64,000 bases of DNA from Rhizobium anhuiense (GTDB taxonomy: Bacteria > Pseudomonadota > Alphaproteobacteria > Rhizobiales > Rhizobiaceae), in assembly GCF_003985145.1 (NCBI RefSeq), contig NZ_ML133527.1, positions 1-64,000 of the forward strand. Direction: 5' to 3'. The translations under genes were made by a program, and so were the position numbers. Under the pieces are notes generated by a model. That model made no database searches and was not told the origin of the DNA. It saw only the letters and a program-made list of their open reading frames with translations. This document shows, piece by piece, positions 7,787 through 18,036 of this stretch (the first letter of the stretch is position 1; each line of letters begins with the position of its first letter).

Positions 7787-8830
7787 TTATTTGCCCTGGG
7801 CCGACAATACCTGCAGCACCAGATCGACCTTACCGGCCTTTTCGAAGGTCAGCGTCACCGGCACCGTGTCGCCCTGCTTGAACGGCGTCTTCACCTTCTG
7901 GAACATCAGATGCAGGTTGCCGGGCTCGAGCTTGACCGTCTCGCCGGCAGCGATGGCGATGCCGTCCTTCAGCTGGCGCATCCGCATGACATTGTCCTTG
8001 GTCTCCATCTCGTGGATCTGAACCTCGCCTGATGCAGGCGAGCTCACCGACACCAGCCGATCATCCGTCTGGCCGTTGTTCTTCACCGTGAAGAAACCGC
8101 CGCCGACCGGCTGGCCGGGCAGCATCGCCTTGGCGAAGCCGCCGGAGATTTCGAGATCGCCGGCCTTGACCGTTTCGCCGGCGGGCGCCGCAGCACCCAA
8201 GCCCGCCATACCGGACATGTCCATGCTGGTTTTACCGGTCATGTCCATGCCGGTTTTACCGGTCATGTCCATGCCGGCCATGTCGTCATGATCGTGGCCG
8301 TGACCTTCGCCGGCGACGACCTTCAGGAGCGGCGCCGGGCTTTTCAGCCCATGCGCGTCGTCGCCCTCCTTCGCCACCTGATCCCAGGCCGCGACGGTAT
8401 CGCCACACATCTGCGTCACCGGAAAGGCGAGCGAGGTGCCGACGCCCGAAACCTTACCCTGGATCACGAAGGTGTCATAGAAATCGTCGGAGAGATTGCC
8501 GTTCTTCCAGCGGATCTCGATCGCGCCTGATTTCACCTTGTCGCCGTGATTGTCGTAGGTCTTCTGGTAATCGCCCTTGATCACCTCGAGCTCCCAGCCG
8601 GCCTTCGGCTGCGGCTTGGCGAAGACGAAACCTTCCGGCAGCTTGACCCGCACTTCCGTGGTCGCCTTGCCGTCGCAGCCGTGCGGCAGCTGCAATGTGG
8701 CGAGAATGGTGCTGTCCTGCTTTGCCTGCTTGTCGAGGAAGGTCACATGCGCCTCGGCGCCGGCAAAAGCGGTGGCGGAAAGAATGGCGGCAAGCCCGAA
8801 TGTCTTGCCAATTTTTTCGAAAGTTTTCAT
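7787..8830 (-). CDS. Fused copper-binding protein: YcnI (DUF1775) domain plus PCuAC chaperone domain
   Basis: A 347-residue exported protein. The signal peptide ends at AGAEA, so cleavage would expose an N-terminal His (HVTFLDKQ), the copper ligand used by YcnI domains. Residues about 28-180 are the DUF1775 domain. A metal-rich linker follows: GHGHDHDDMAG, then a repeated GMDMTGKT unit present twice and a degenerate third copy. Residues about 225-345 are a PCuAC domain with the copper site IHEMETKDNVMRMRQL...NLHLMFQKV (His and three Met). PCuAC proteins deliver Cu(I) to cytochrome oxidase CuA. Start 8830 is set by GAGGAG and the signal peptide. The DUF2946-like gene lies directly upstream. 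Confidence 0.92.
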   Translation of the reverse strand: MKTFEKIGKTFGLAAILSATAFAGAEAHVTFLDKQAKQDSTILATLQLPHGCDGKATTEVRVKLPEGFVFAKPQPKAGWELEVIKGDYQKTYDNHGDKVKSGAIEIRWKNGNLSDDFYDTFVIQGKVSGVGTSLAFPVTQMCGDTVAAWDQVAKEGDDAHGLKSPAPLLKVVAGEGHGHDHDDMAGMDMTGKTGMDMTGKTSMDMSGMAGLGAAAPAGETVKAGDLEISGGFAKAMLPGQPVGGGFFTVKNNGQTDDRLVSVSSPASGEVQIHEMETKDNVMRMRQLKDGIAIAAGETVKLEPGNLHLMFQKVKTPFKQGDTVPVTLTFEKAGKVDLVLQVLSAQGK

Positions 8831-8902
8831 CGGATATCTCCTCGCCGGCCGCGGACTTCTCTCAAGTGGACCGGCATTACTGATCATGGTTGCGATAACA
8901 GA

Positions 8903-9283
8903 TCAGGCGAGGATGGGGGGCGCGCGGGAATTCGCCCGGCTGACGGCGCCTGCGCCGACAACGACAGAGATTTCGACCGGCGCGTTGATCAGCGAGCCGA
9001 GCTTGCGCTCGAGCCAGGAGCCCGCATCCGGCGTCGGCAGGATGACCGAGGCCGACAGCCGGCAAGCTTCACAATTCGGTTTGAAGGTAAGGGTCTTGCC
9101 GTCGGCGTCCTTTATGGTGACGCAGAGCGAGGCGAAGGTGCCGTCGGGCAGCACATAGGCCGCGGCATCGTAGCCCTCGGCGGCGGCAGCCTGCGGCGCC
9201 TGATGGGCAAGGCCGAGCAAAACCAAGCTCAATGCGCAAAGCATGCGCAGGAAGAGCGTCGCTTTCAGTCCGGTCTGCCGCAT
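8903..9283 (-). CDS. DUF2946-like exported protein, copper-associated
   Basis: A 126-residue protein with an N-terminal hydrophobic segment (LFLRMLCALSLVLLGLAHQAPQ) and a signature Cys pattern: FASLCVTIKDADG, then PNCEACRLSASVILP. This arrangement resembles DUF2946, whose CxxC segment is thought to bind metal. AAGGGG precedes the ATG at 9283; longer readings have no signal peptide. It lies 72 bp upstream of the YcnI-PCuAC gene on the same strand, so a shared role in periplasmic copper handling is inferred from context. The family call is moderate. Confidence 0.7.
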   Translation of the reverse strand: MRQTGLKATLFLRMLCALSLVLLGLAHQAPQAAAAEGYDAAAYVLPDGTFASLCVTIKDADGKTLTFKPNCEACRLSASVILPTPDAGSWLERKLGSLINAPVEISVVVGAGAVSRANSRAPPILA

Positions 9284-9408
9284 GAGATCCCCTTCAACAG
9301 CATGTCGCGATAGCCGGTTTCCCCGCCGAATGCAAAAGCAGATTTGCCGCAGATTAGGGCTTGGCTGGAATAAGACGACAAAAATTTGCCCGGTCACGAC
9401 ATTTGCCC

Positions 9409-9437
9409 CTTGCCAAGCGCTGCACCCGCCGGATAAT
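9409..9437 (+). promoter_or_regulatory. Candidate sigma-70 promoter of the gcv operon
   Basis: CTTGCC at 9409-9414 and GATAAT at 9432-9437 are separated by exactly 17 bp. The predicted transcription start near 9444 falls just before the glycine riboswitch at about 9448. The rest of the 408-bp gene-free stretch 9284-9691 holds this promoter, the riboswitch and its expression platform. Confidence 0.6.
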
Positions 9438-9447
9438 TGCGCCAACC

Positions 9448-9611
9448 TTGTTGGGAGAATCCGGTGCTTTCGCCACCGGTGCCGAAGGAGCAACCGCCCC
9501 GGAAACTCTCAGGCAAAAGGACCAGCAAGGGGCAGACGGAACTCTGGAGAGAAGCGTTCTCGAAACGCTCGCCGAAGGGATAACAATCTCAGGCACTCAG
9601 GACAGAGGGGG
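9448..9611 (+). promoter_or_regulatory. Tandem glycine riboswitch (two aptamers)
   Basis: Two glycine aptamers lie head to tail. Aptamer 1 (about 9448-9527) has GGGAGA, the hairpin CCGGTGctttcgCACCGG-like arm, GCCGAAGGAGCAA at 9480-9492 and CTCTCAGGCAAAAGGACC at 9506-9523. Aptamer 2 (about 9538-9611) repeats this with CTGGAGAG, GCCGAAGGGATAACAA and CTCAGGCACTCAGGACAG. The core strings GCCGAAGG and CTCAGGCA are diagnostic. Glycine binding turns on the gcv genes in known examples, so excess glycine is cleaved. Confidence 0.96.
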
Positions 9612-9673
9612 CTCAGGAGAGAAGTGCGCAACCGCGCCTTCAGATTTGAGCCCGCGCCTTCCTGAGAAGGCGC
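9609..9673 (+). other. Expression platform downstream of the glycine riboswitch
   Basis: The 10-mer CCGCGCCTTC occurs twice (9632-9641 and 9652-9661), and only one complement, GAAGGCGC at 9666-9673, is present. The second copy with that complement forms a perfect 8-bp stem with a CTGA loop. GGGCTCA (9609-9615) can pair with TGAGCCC (9647-9653), which would block part of the second copy. These alternatives look like a switch between mutually exclusive folds just ahead of the GGAGG ribosome site at 9681-9685. No T-tract is present, so control of translation is more likely than termination. Confidence 0.5.
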
Positions 9674-9691
9674 AAACCCCGGAGGCGTCTT

Positions 9692-10828
9692 TTGGACGAT
9701 ACTGCTGCCCTGAAGAAAACCCCGCTGCATGCCCTGCATCTTTCGCTCGGCGCCCGCATGGTGCCGTTCGCTGGCTATGACATGCCGGTGCAATATCCTG
9801 CAGGTGTCATGAAGGAACATCTTCATACCCGCACCGAAGCCGGCCTCTTCGACGTCTCCCATATGGGCCAGGTGATCGTGAAGGCGAAATCGGGCAGCTA
9901 CGAAGATGCCGCGCTGGCGCTCGAAAGCCTGGTGCCGGTTGACATACTGGGCCTTGCCGAGGGCCGTCAGCGCTATGGCTTCTTCACCGACGACACCGGC
10001 TGCATTCTCGACGACCTGATGATCACCCATCTCGACGATCATCTTTTCGTCGTCGTCAACGCGTCGTGCAAGGAAGCCGACCTCGCCCATCTGCAGACCC
10101 ATATCGGCGACCAATGCGATATCACCCTTCTCAATCGTGCTCTGATCGCGCTGCAGGGACCGCGTGCCGTCGAGGTTCTCGCCGAGCTCTGGGCCGACGT
10201 CGCGGCGATGAAATTCATGGATGTGCGCCACTGCCGCCTGCACGACGTTTCCTGTCTTGTCTCGCGCTCCGGCTATAGCGGCGAGGACGGCTTTGAAATC
10301 TCGATTCCATCAGACAAGGCCGAGGATGTCACCATGCGGTTGCTCGAACATCCCGACGTCCAGGCAATCGGGCTTGGTGCCCGCGATTCGCTGCGGCTGG
10401 AAGCCGGCCTCTGCCTCTACGGCAATGATATCGACACGACCACCTCACCGGTCGAGGCGGCGCTGGAATGGGCCATGCAGAAGGCAAGGCGCGGCGGTGG
10501 TGCACGCGCCGGCGGCTTCCCCGGCTCCGGCCGCATCCTTTCCGAACTCGAAAACGGCGCCGCGCGCCGCCGCGTCGGCCTGAAGCCGGAAGGCAAGGCC
10601 CCGGTACGCGGCCATGCCAAGCTCTATGCCGATGCCGAGGGCAAGGTCGAAATCGGCGAAGTCACCTCGGGCGGCTTCGGTCCCAGCGTCGAAGGCCCCG
10701 TCGCCATGGGTTACGTGCCAATCTCTTATGCTGCGGCGGGCACACTCGTCTACGCCGAGGTGCGCGGCAAATATCTGCCGATCACCGTCAGCGCCCTGCC
10801 CTTCGTCACACCGACCTACAAACGCTAA
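9692..10828 (+). CDS. gcvT: Glycine cleavage system T protein (aminomethyltransferase)
   Basis: A 378-residue T-protein that transfers the methylene group from aminomethyl-lipoyl H-protein to tetrahydrofolate, releasing ammonia. Landmarks are KTPLHALHLSLGARMVPFAGYDMPVQY at the start (in pieces), FDVSHMGQ near residue 50, RSGYSGEDGFEI near residue 195, and the folate-site region GLGARDSLRLEAGLCLYG near residue 230. The start codon is TTG at 9692 with GGAGG at 9681-9685 and no better in-frame ATG before the conserved sequence. It is the first gene of gcvT-H-P, controlled by the tandem glycine riboswitch. Confidence 0.96.
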   Translation: MDDTAALKKTPLHALHLSLGARMVPFAGYDMPVQYPAGVMKEHLHTRTEAGLFDVSHMGQVIVKAKSGSYEDAALALESLVPVDILGLAEGRQRYGFFTDDTGCILDDLMITHLDDHLFVVVNASCKEADLAHLQTHIGDQCDITLLNRALIALQGPRAVEVLAELWADVAAMKFMDVRHCRLHDVSCLVSRSGYSGEDGFEISIPSDKAEDVTMRLLEHPDVQAIGLGARDSLRLEAGLCLYGNDIDTTTSPVEAALEWAMQKARRGGGARAGGFPGSGRILSELENGAARRRVGLKPEGKAPVRGHAKLYADAEGKVEIGEVTSGGFGPSVEGPVAMGYVPISYAAAGTLVYAEVRGKYLPITVSALPFVTPTYKR

Positions 10829-10850
10829 CCTTTTCCAGAGAGGACGAACA

Positions 10851-11212
10851 ATGCTGAAATTTACCGAAGAACACGAATGGCTGAAGATCGAAGGCGGCGT
10901 TGCGACGGTCGGCATCACCAACTATGCCGTCGATCAGCTCGGCGACCTGGTTTTCGTCGAACTGCCGGAAGTCGGCGCGACCTTCTCCAAGAACGGCAAT
11001 GCCGCGACCGTTGAATCCGTCAAGGCTGCTTCCGACGTCTATTGTCCGCTTGATGGCGAGATCACCGAGGTCAATCCGGCCATCGTTGCCGATCCGTCGC
11101 TGGTCAATTCCGATCCTCAGGGAGCCGGCTGGTTCTTCAAGCTGAAGCTTGCAAATCCTGCGGACGCCGATGGCCTGCTCGATGAGGCGGCCTACAAGGA
11201 GCTCACTGCGTA

Positions 11213-11213
<1 letters not shown>
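10851..11213 (+). CDS. gcvH: Glycine cleavage system H protein (lipoyl carrier)
   Basis: A 120-residue lipoyl carrier that shuttles the aminomethyl group between the P, T and L proteins. It opens with MLKFTEEHEWLK, and the lipoylated lysine is Lys58 in AATVESVKAASD. YCPLDGEITEVNP follows, the classic biotinyl/lipoyl hammerhead fold. AGAGAGG lies 9 bp before the ATG. It begins 22 bp after gcvT, and its TAA stop overlaps the gcvP ATG by one base. Confidence 0.97.
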
Positions 11214-14077
<2,864 letters not shown>

Positions 14078-14115
14078 CGCTCACACCTGACGCCGTAGCG
14101 AAAGCCGAGCAATCC

Positions 14116-14142
14116 AAGCCCCTTCCATCATGGGAGGGGCTT
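14116..14142 (+). terminator. Intrinsic terminator of the gcv operon
   Basis: AAGCCCCTTCC at 14116-14126 pairs with GGGAGGGGCTT at 14132-14142 (one T-G pair) around a 5-nt loop, followed by TTCCTCATT. It lies 39 bp after gcvP. Confidence 0.85.
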
Positions 14143-14181
14143 TCCTCATTCTGATAGAAATGTGCGAAGGAAGGTCATTCC

Positions 14182-14454
14182 ATGCCCCAGGATCAAAGCG
14201 AAGCAAGAATGCAGGCGCCATGGTCGAAACCTGTGCTCGTCGCCCTCGAAGAGTCCGGCAAATACACGAGCATCGATACCACCCAGGCCGCCTCCTGGGC
14301 GATGATCGAGGATTGGCCGACCGAGGACGGTGCCGCACTCGACCAGGCGCTGCTGATCTGCGCCGACGTCATCAAGGGCAAGCGCACCGGCGAGGACGCA
14401 CGCAAAGCATTCATCGCCGCCGCGGTCGAAGCTGGCCTCGATATCAAGACCTGA
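14182..14454 (+). CDS. DUF982 family protein
   Basis: A 90-residue protein with the DUF982 pattern: WSKPVLVALEESGKYTSIDTTQAASWAM, then EDWPTEDGAALDQALLICADVIKGKRTGEDARKAFIAAAVEAG (read as separate blocks). DUF982 is found mostly in rhizobia and relatives, often in many copies, and has no known function. It has no signal peptide. AAGGAAGG precedes the ATG. It follows the gcv terminator, so it probably has its own promoter. Confidence 0.85.
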   Translation: MPQDQSEARMQAPWSKPVLVALEESGKYTSIDTTQAASWAMIEDWPTEDGAALDQALLICADVIKGKRTGEDARKAFIAAAVEAGLDIKT

Positions 14455-14597
14455 ACGGCGGAGACACGACGCCCCGCGTAGGTTCAACGTAAGAGAAGCG
14501 GACCGGTTTGCAGCCGATCCAGCTTCAATACCTCGGCAGGGGCACCCGTTCCCGGTTCCCCTGCTCTCCGTCAGTACCAAAATGTGCGGTTTGCCGC

Positions 14598-15566
14598 TTA
14601 GAAGCGCTCGCCGACCATGTCCTCGCTCTTGGCCCACAATGCCTTGGCCGTCGCGGGATCGAGCGCGTAGCTGCGCACGCCTTCGGAAATCGGGCTGATT
14701 TCCGCATCCGTTACTTCGGAGACGTGGCAATTTTCGCAATATCTGCCGCCGACCGCGTCTGCCGGAGCGACGAAACCTGCCCAGACTGAGGTCGCGGCAC
14801 CTTGCGGGATCGTCTTCCGCTGGAAGGGCGGTTTGCCCTCGGCGGCAAGTGCTGCGTTGATCTCAGCCATCATGCCTTCGATCGCGCCGGCGCCGACATG
14901 ACGGTCGAGCTCGGTCTGAATGCCGCCGGGATGCAGTGCCGTCGCACGGATACCACGCTTCTCGAGGCGCCGGTCGAGCTCCACCGCGAACAGGATATTT
15001 GCGGTTTTCGACTGGGCATAGGCCGCCCAGGGCTCATAGGTCTTGCTCTCGAAATTGAGGTCGTCGAGGCTGAAAGGAGCCATGCGATGGGCCGAGGACG
15101 CGACGATCACCACACGGCCGCCCGATTTGACGAGCGATGCGATGCGATTGACCAGCACAAAATGACCGAGATGATTGGTGCCGAACTGCGTTTCGAAACC
15201 ATCGGCGGTGCGGCCGAAGGGAGCAGCCATCACGCCGGCATTGGCAATGACGACGTCGAAGGGGCGGCCATCCGCGATGAGCGCATCGGCGCAGGCCCGC
15301 ACGCTTGCCAGAGAAGCAAGATCGAGCTCGACGATGTCAAGACTGCCGCCATTGGCTTCACCGGCGCGCACGACTTCCGTTGCCGCCCTTGCCTTTGCAA
15401 GGTCACGGGCCGTACCCACCACCTGCGCTCCATGGGCTGCCAGGACACGTGCGGTTTCCACGCCGAGACCGGCCGAAACACCCGTCACCAGAACACGCTT
15501 GCCCTTGAGATCGACGCCGGCGAGCACCTCATCGGTGGTCGATGTCGCGCCAAAAAGTCCACTCAT
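14598..15566 (-). CDS. Short-chain dehydrogenase/reductase, TetR-controlled
   Basis: A 322-residue NAD(P)-dependent oxidoreductase of the extended retinol-dehydrogenase-like SDR type. The dinucleotide motif is VLVTGVSAGLGVETA (about residues 27-42), NNAG is represented by VVIANAGVMAAPFG, and the catalytic pair is Tyr-x-x-x-Lys in WAAYAQSKTANILF with a preceding Ser in VASSAHRM. AAGGAG stands directly before ATG 15566. The gene diverges from a TetR regulator with twin palindromes in between, a common arrangement in which the regulator represses the enzyme and itself. The substrate is unknown. Confidence 0.9.
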   Translation of the reverse strand: MSGLFGATSTTDEVLAGVDLKGKRVLVTGVSAGLGVETARVLAAHGAQVVGTARDLAKARAATEVVRAGEANGGSLDIVELDLASLASVRACADALIADGRPFDVVIANAGVMAAPFGRTADGFETQFGTNHLGHFVLVNRIASLVKSGGRVVIVASSAHRMAPFSLDDLNFESKTYEPWAAYAQSKTANILFAVELDRRLEKRGIRATALHPGGIQTELDRHVGAGAIEGMMAEINAALAAEGKPPFQRKTIPQGAATSVWAGFVAPADAVGGRYCENCHVSEVTDAEISPISEGVRSYALDPATAKALWAKSEDMVGERF

Positions 15567-15639
15567 GATTATCTCCTTGATCATGGCGCACCGCTCCGGG
15601 CTGGAGGACCATTGTCCGCCGGCCTCAAATGAAATAAAA

Positions 15640-15675
15640 GGAGGATGCCTCCAGATAAATATGGAGGGCGCCTCC
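15640..15675. promoter_or_regulatory. Twin palindromic operators for the TetR regulator
   Basis: Two near-identical 13-bp palindromes, GGAGGATGCCTCC (15640-15652) and GGAGGGCGCCTCC (15663-15675), have centres 23 bp apart. An AT-rich AGATAAATAT lies between them and could be a promoter -10 region. They sit in the gap between the divergent SDR and TetR genes, 25 bp before the regulator start. Two-turn spacing suits two cooperatively bound dimers. Confidence 0.7.
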
Positions 15676-15699
15676 GTTTATCAAGGGGACTTCTTGGAA

Positions 15700-16284
15700 A
15701 TGGCTGAAAAAAGTGACGGACCCACCGTCCGAAAGCCGCGTGCGGATGCCGAACGCAACCGCCTTCTGCTGATGGAAACGGCAAAGACCGTCTTTGCCGA
15801 CAAGGGTTCCAGCGCCAGCCTGGAAGAAATTGCCCGCATCGCCGGCGTCGGCATCGGCACACTTTATCGCCATTTCCCGACGCGCGATGCATTGGTTGCC
15901 GCCATCTACCGCAACGAGACGACGCAGCTTGCCGCCGCCGCCAAAAGCCTTGCCGAGACACATCCGCCTGTCGAAGCGCTTCGTCTGTGGCTGGTGCAGT
16001 TCGTCGATTATGTCGTAACGAAACACGGCATGTCGGAGGTGCTGGATTCTTTGGTCGGCGGCACCTCCGAGCTCTATGCCGATTCGGCCGACTTGATCAT
16101 AGGCGCCGTCAATCTGCTGGTGGATCGCGCAGTCGCCACCGGCGAAATCCGCCTGGCGATGGACCCGCTCGATATCCTGCGCGCGCTGGCGGGCGGCGCA
16201 AGCATCAGCTGCGGCCCCGCCTGGCGGGAGGCGGCAAGACAACTCATCGATATTCTGATTGCGGGGATGAGAGCCAGTCGCTGA
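15700..16284 (+). CDS. TetR/AcrR family transcriptional regulator
   Basis: A 194-residue regulator with an N-terminal TetR DNA-binding domain: RNRLLLMETAKTVFADKG, SLEEIARIAGVGIGTLYRHFPTRDALVAAIY (helix-turn-helix at about residues 40-62). The C-terminal ligand domain is helical (VEALRLWLVQFVDYVVTKHG, AMDPLDILRALAGGASI). ATG 15700 is preferred because the earlier in-frame ATG at 15661 lies in the operator palindrome and would put the message start inside it. It likely controls the divergent SDR and its own gene. The ligand is unknown. Confidence 0.9.
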   Translation: MAEKSDGPTVRKPRADAERNRLLLMETAKTVFADKGSSASLEEIARIAGVGIGTLYRHFPTRDALVAAIYRNETTQLAAAAKSLAETHPPVEALRLWLVQFVDYVVTKHGMSEVLDSLVGGTSELYADSADLIIGAVNLLVDRAVATGEIRLAMDPLDILRALAGGASISCGPAWREAARQLIDILIAGMRASR

Positions 16285-16311
16285 GAGGGAGCCAAGTCGC
16301 AGTGGCTAAAG

Positions 16312-16336
16312 GCCCCTCCCATAGGTTGGGAGCGGC
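16312..16336 (+). terminator. Possible terminator hairpin after the TetR gene
   Basis: GCC-C-CTCCCA (16312-16321) pairs with TGGGAG-C-GGC (16327-16336) around TAGGT, nine pairs with one mismatch. There is no following T-run, so termination is uncertain. The rest of the 176-bp gap to the lysozyme gene is AT-rich before 16440 and may hold its promoter. Confidence 0.35.
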
Positions 16337-16460
16337 TGGATGCTTCTGATGCACAAGGATCAAATTTAACCTTTCTTAGCAAGTCTCTGTTAGCAATTCA
16401 TAAAGGCGGCTTCCATCAACATGGATCATCGTCGATCCCTTGTTTTGCGTGCAGGTTCTT

Positions 16461-17507
16461 ATGCGTCCATCGGCTGTGCCAGCAATCCTCCTCGCCGCCC
16501 TGATTCTCTCGGGATGCTCCGCAAGTTCTGGCGCCGAAGATGTGCTCACCCCTGTACCGTCGCGCGAAACGACCAATGCCATTACCCAGCCGAGCGGCCC
16601 GATACCGGCTGCAGCCGTGGGCGATCCTGCTCCGCAGGCAAGCCCGCCGCAGGAGGCATTGAGCTGGACGGGGCAGGTTCCGGAGCCGCAGGCGCTCGTC
16701 CCCGCAGACAGGCCGGTCGGCATGCCGATGCCGACGGAAAAACCGGTCGCCATGCTGATGCCGAGCAATCCCGCGGGCAATGCGATGCCCGATCTCGGCG
16801 CGAGGCCGCCCTCACGCGGCCAAATTTACGGCCACCGGTTCCGTGATGCCAAACCGATCAACTTCGGTTCCACCTCGCCGAGAAAGCTTGCCGTGCACGG
16901 CGTCGACGTGTCGCGCTGGCAGGGCGAGATCGATTGGGAGACGCTGCGCAGGCAAGGCGCGAACTTCGTCTACATCAAGGCGACAGACGGTGGCGATCAC
17001 CTCGATCCGATGTTCAAGAAGAACTGGCGCCGGGCCAAGGAAGCCGGGCTGAAACACGGCGCCTATCACTTCTTCTATTGGTGCCGGACAGCCGGCGAGC
17101 AGGCCGACTGGTTCATCCGCAACGTACCGAAGGAAGCCAACGCTCTTCCGCCTGTGATCGACGTCGAATGGAACGGCGAATCGAGCTGCAAGAGGCGCAT
17201 CTCGCCTGAACGTGTCCGGGAAAAGATGCAGGTCTTCATGGACAAGCTGGAGCGCCATTACGGCCAGCGTCCAATCATCTACACCGCGCCGGACTTCTAC
17301 CGGGATAACCTGAAGGGCCAAATGCTCGACTATCCCTTCTGGCTGCGCTCGGTGGCCGCTCACCCCTCCAAGGTCTATCCGGGCCGCAAGTGGCTCTTCT
17401 GGCAGTATTCCGGCTCCGGCCTTTCGGATGGCGTCGACGGCAAGATCGACCTGAACGTCTTCAACGGCAATGAAAGCGACTGGCACGACTGGGTGGCGTC
17501 GCGATAG
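16461..17507 (+). CDS. GH25 (Chalaropsis-type) lysozyme family lipoprotein
   Basis: A 348-residue exported protein. The signal peptide MRPSAVPAILLAALIL ends in LSGC, a lipobox, followed by a Pro/Ala-rich linker of about 120 residues with GMPMPTEKPVAML-like repeats. The catalytic domain (about 130-345) is glycoside hydrolase family 25: GVDVSRWQGEIDW, FVYIKATDGGDHLDPMF, HGAYHFFYW, then the acid pair in PPVIDVEWNG, and finally WLFWQYSG. GH25 enzymes cut the glycan of peptidoglycan. ATG 16461 is chosen because the lipobox is then positioned correctly; a TTG seven codons earlier is possible. Such a lipoprotein could act in cell-wall remodelling. Confidence 0.9.
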   Translation: MRPSAVPAILLAALILSGCSASSGAEDVLTPVPSRETTNAITQPSGPIPAAAVGDPAPQASPPQEALSWTGQVPEPQALVPADRPVGMPMPTEKPVAMLMPSNPAGNAMPDLGARPPSRGQIYGHRFRDAKPINFGSTSPRKLAVHGVDVSRWQGEIDWETLRRQGANFVYIKATDGGDHLDPMFKKNWRRAKEAGLKHGAYHFFYWCRTAGEQADWFIRNVPKEANALPPVIDVEWNGESSCKRRISPERVREKMQVFMDKLERHYGQRPIIYTAPDFYRDNLKGQMLDYPFWLRSVAAHPSKVYPGRKWLFWQYSGSGLSDGVDGKIDLNVFNGNESDWHDWVASR

Positions 17508-17674
17508 CCAAGCTGTCCATGATTTCCGCGCCTTTCCAACATCGTTCCGTGCCAATCCGGAACAGATGAATGGCAAGACGCACTCAGCTGTAGGTCTTTG
17601 CTAACGCAACGCCTTCAGCATTCTCTAAATCCTCGCGTGTACAAGAATTTCATCCAGTTCTGGGGAAACGGCTG

Positions 17675-17980
17675 ATGAGCATATCGGGCATGACGAGCAC
17701 TGCTCTTTCGGGAATGCGGGCGCAGACGACGCGGGTCGGCGCGATTGCCAACAACATCGCAAACAGCAGCACGCCGGACTATGCCAGGCTGAACACCAGC
17801 CTCACCTCCGTTGAAGCAGGCGGTGTCCAGGCCGTCGTCAGCCCGACGGCGTCGGATGTCGATCCCGCCACCGAATTGACCGGCCTTGTTGAAGCCGAGC
17901 AGAGCTACAAGGCAAACGCCGTGGTCTTCGAGACCGGCGCCGATATGTGGGAAATGCTGATGAGCATCAAGCGCGACTGA
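17675..17980 (+). CDS. Minimal flagellar basal-body rod-like protein
   Basis: A 101-residue protein with both ends of the FlgB/FlgC/FlgG rod family and almost nothing between. The N-terminus has TALSGMRAQTTRVGAIANNIANSS (in pieces), the rod-family motif ANNIANSxT. The C-terminus has ELTGLVEAEQSYKANAVVFETGADMWEML, the Flg_bbr_C pattern. True FlgC proteins are about 130-150 residues. There are no other flagellar genes within this window, so it is an orphan copy. GGGGAAACGG lies before the ATG. Confidence 0.75.
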   Translation: MSISGMTSTALSGMRAQTTRVGAIANNIANSSTPDYARLNTSLTSVEAGGVQAVVSPTASDVDPATELTGLVEAEQSYKANAVVFETGADMWEMLMSIKRD

Positions 17981-18036
17981 GCACGCCCGATTTCATGGAG
18001 TTGCTGGCGGAGAATTTTCCGTCGGCCTGAAGGCCA

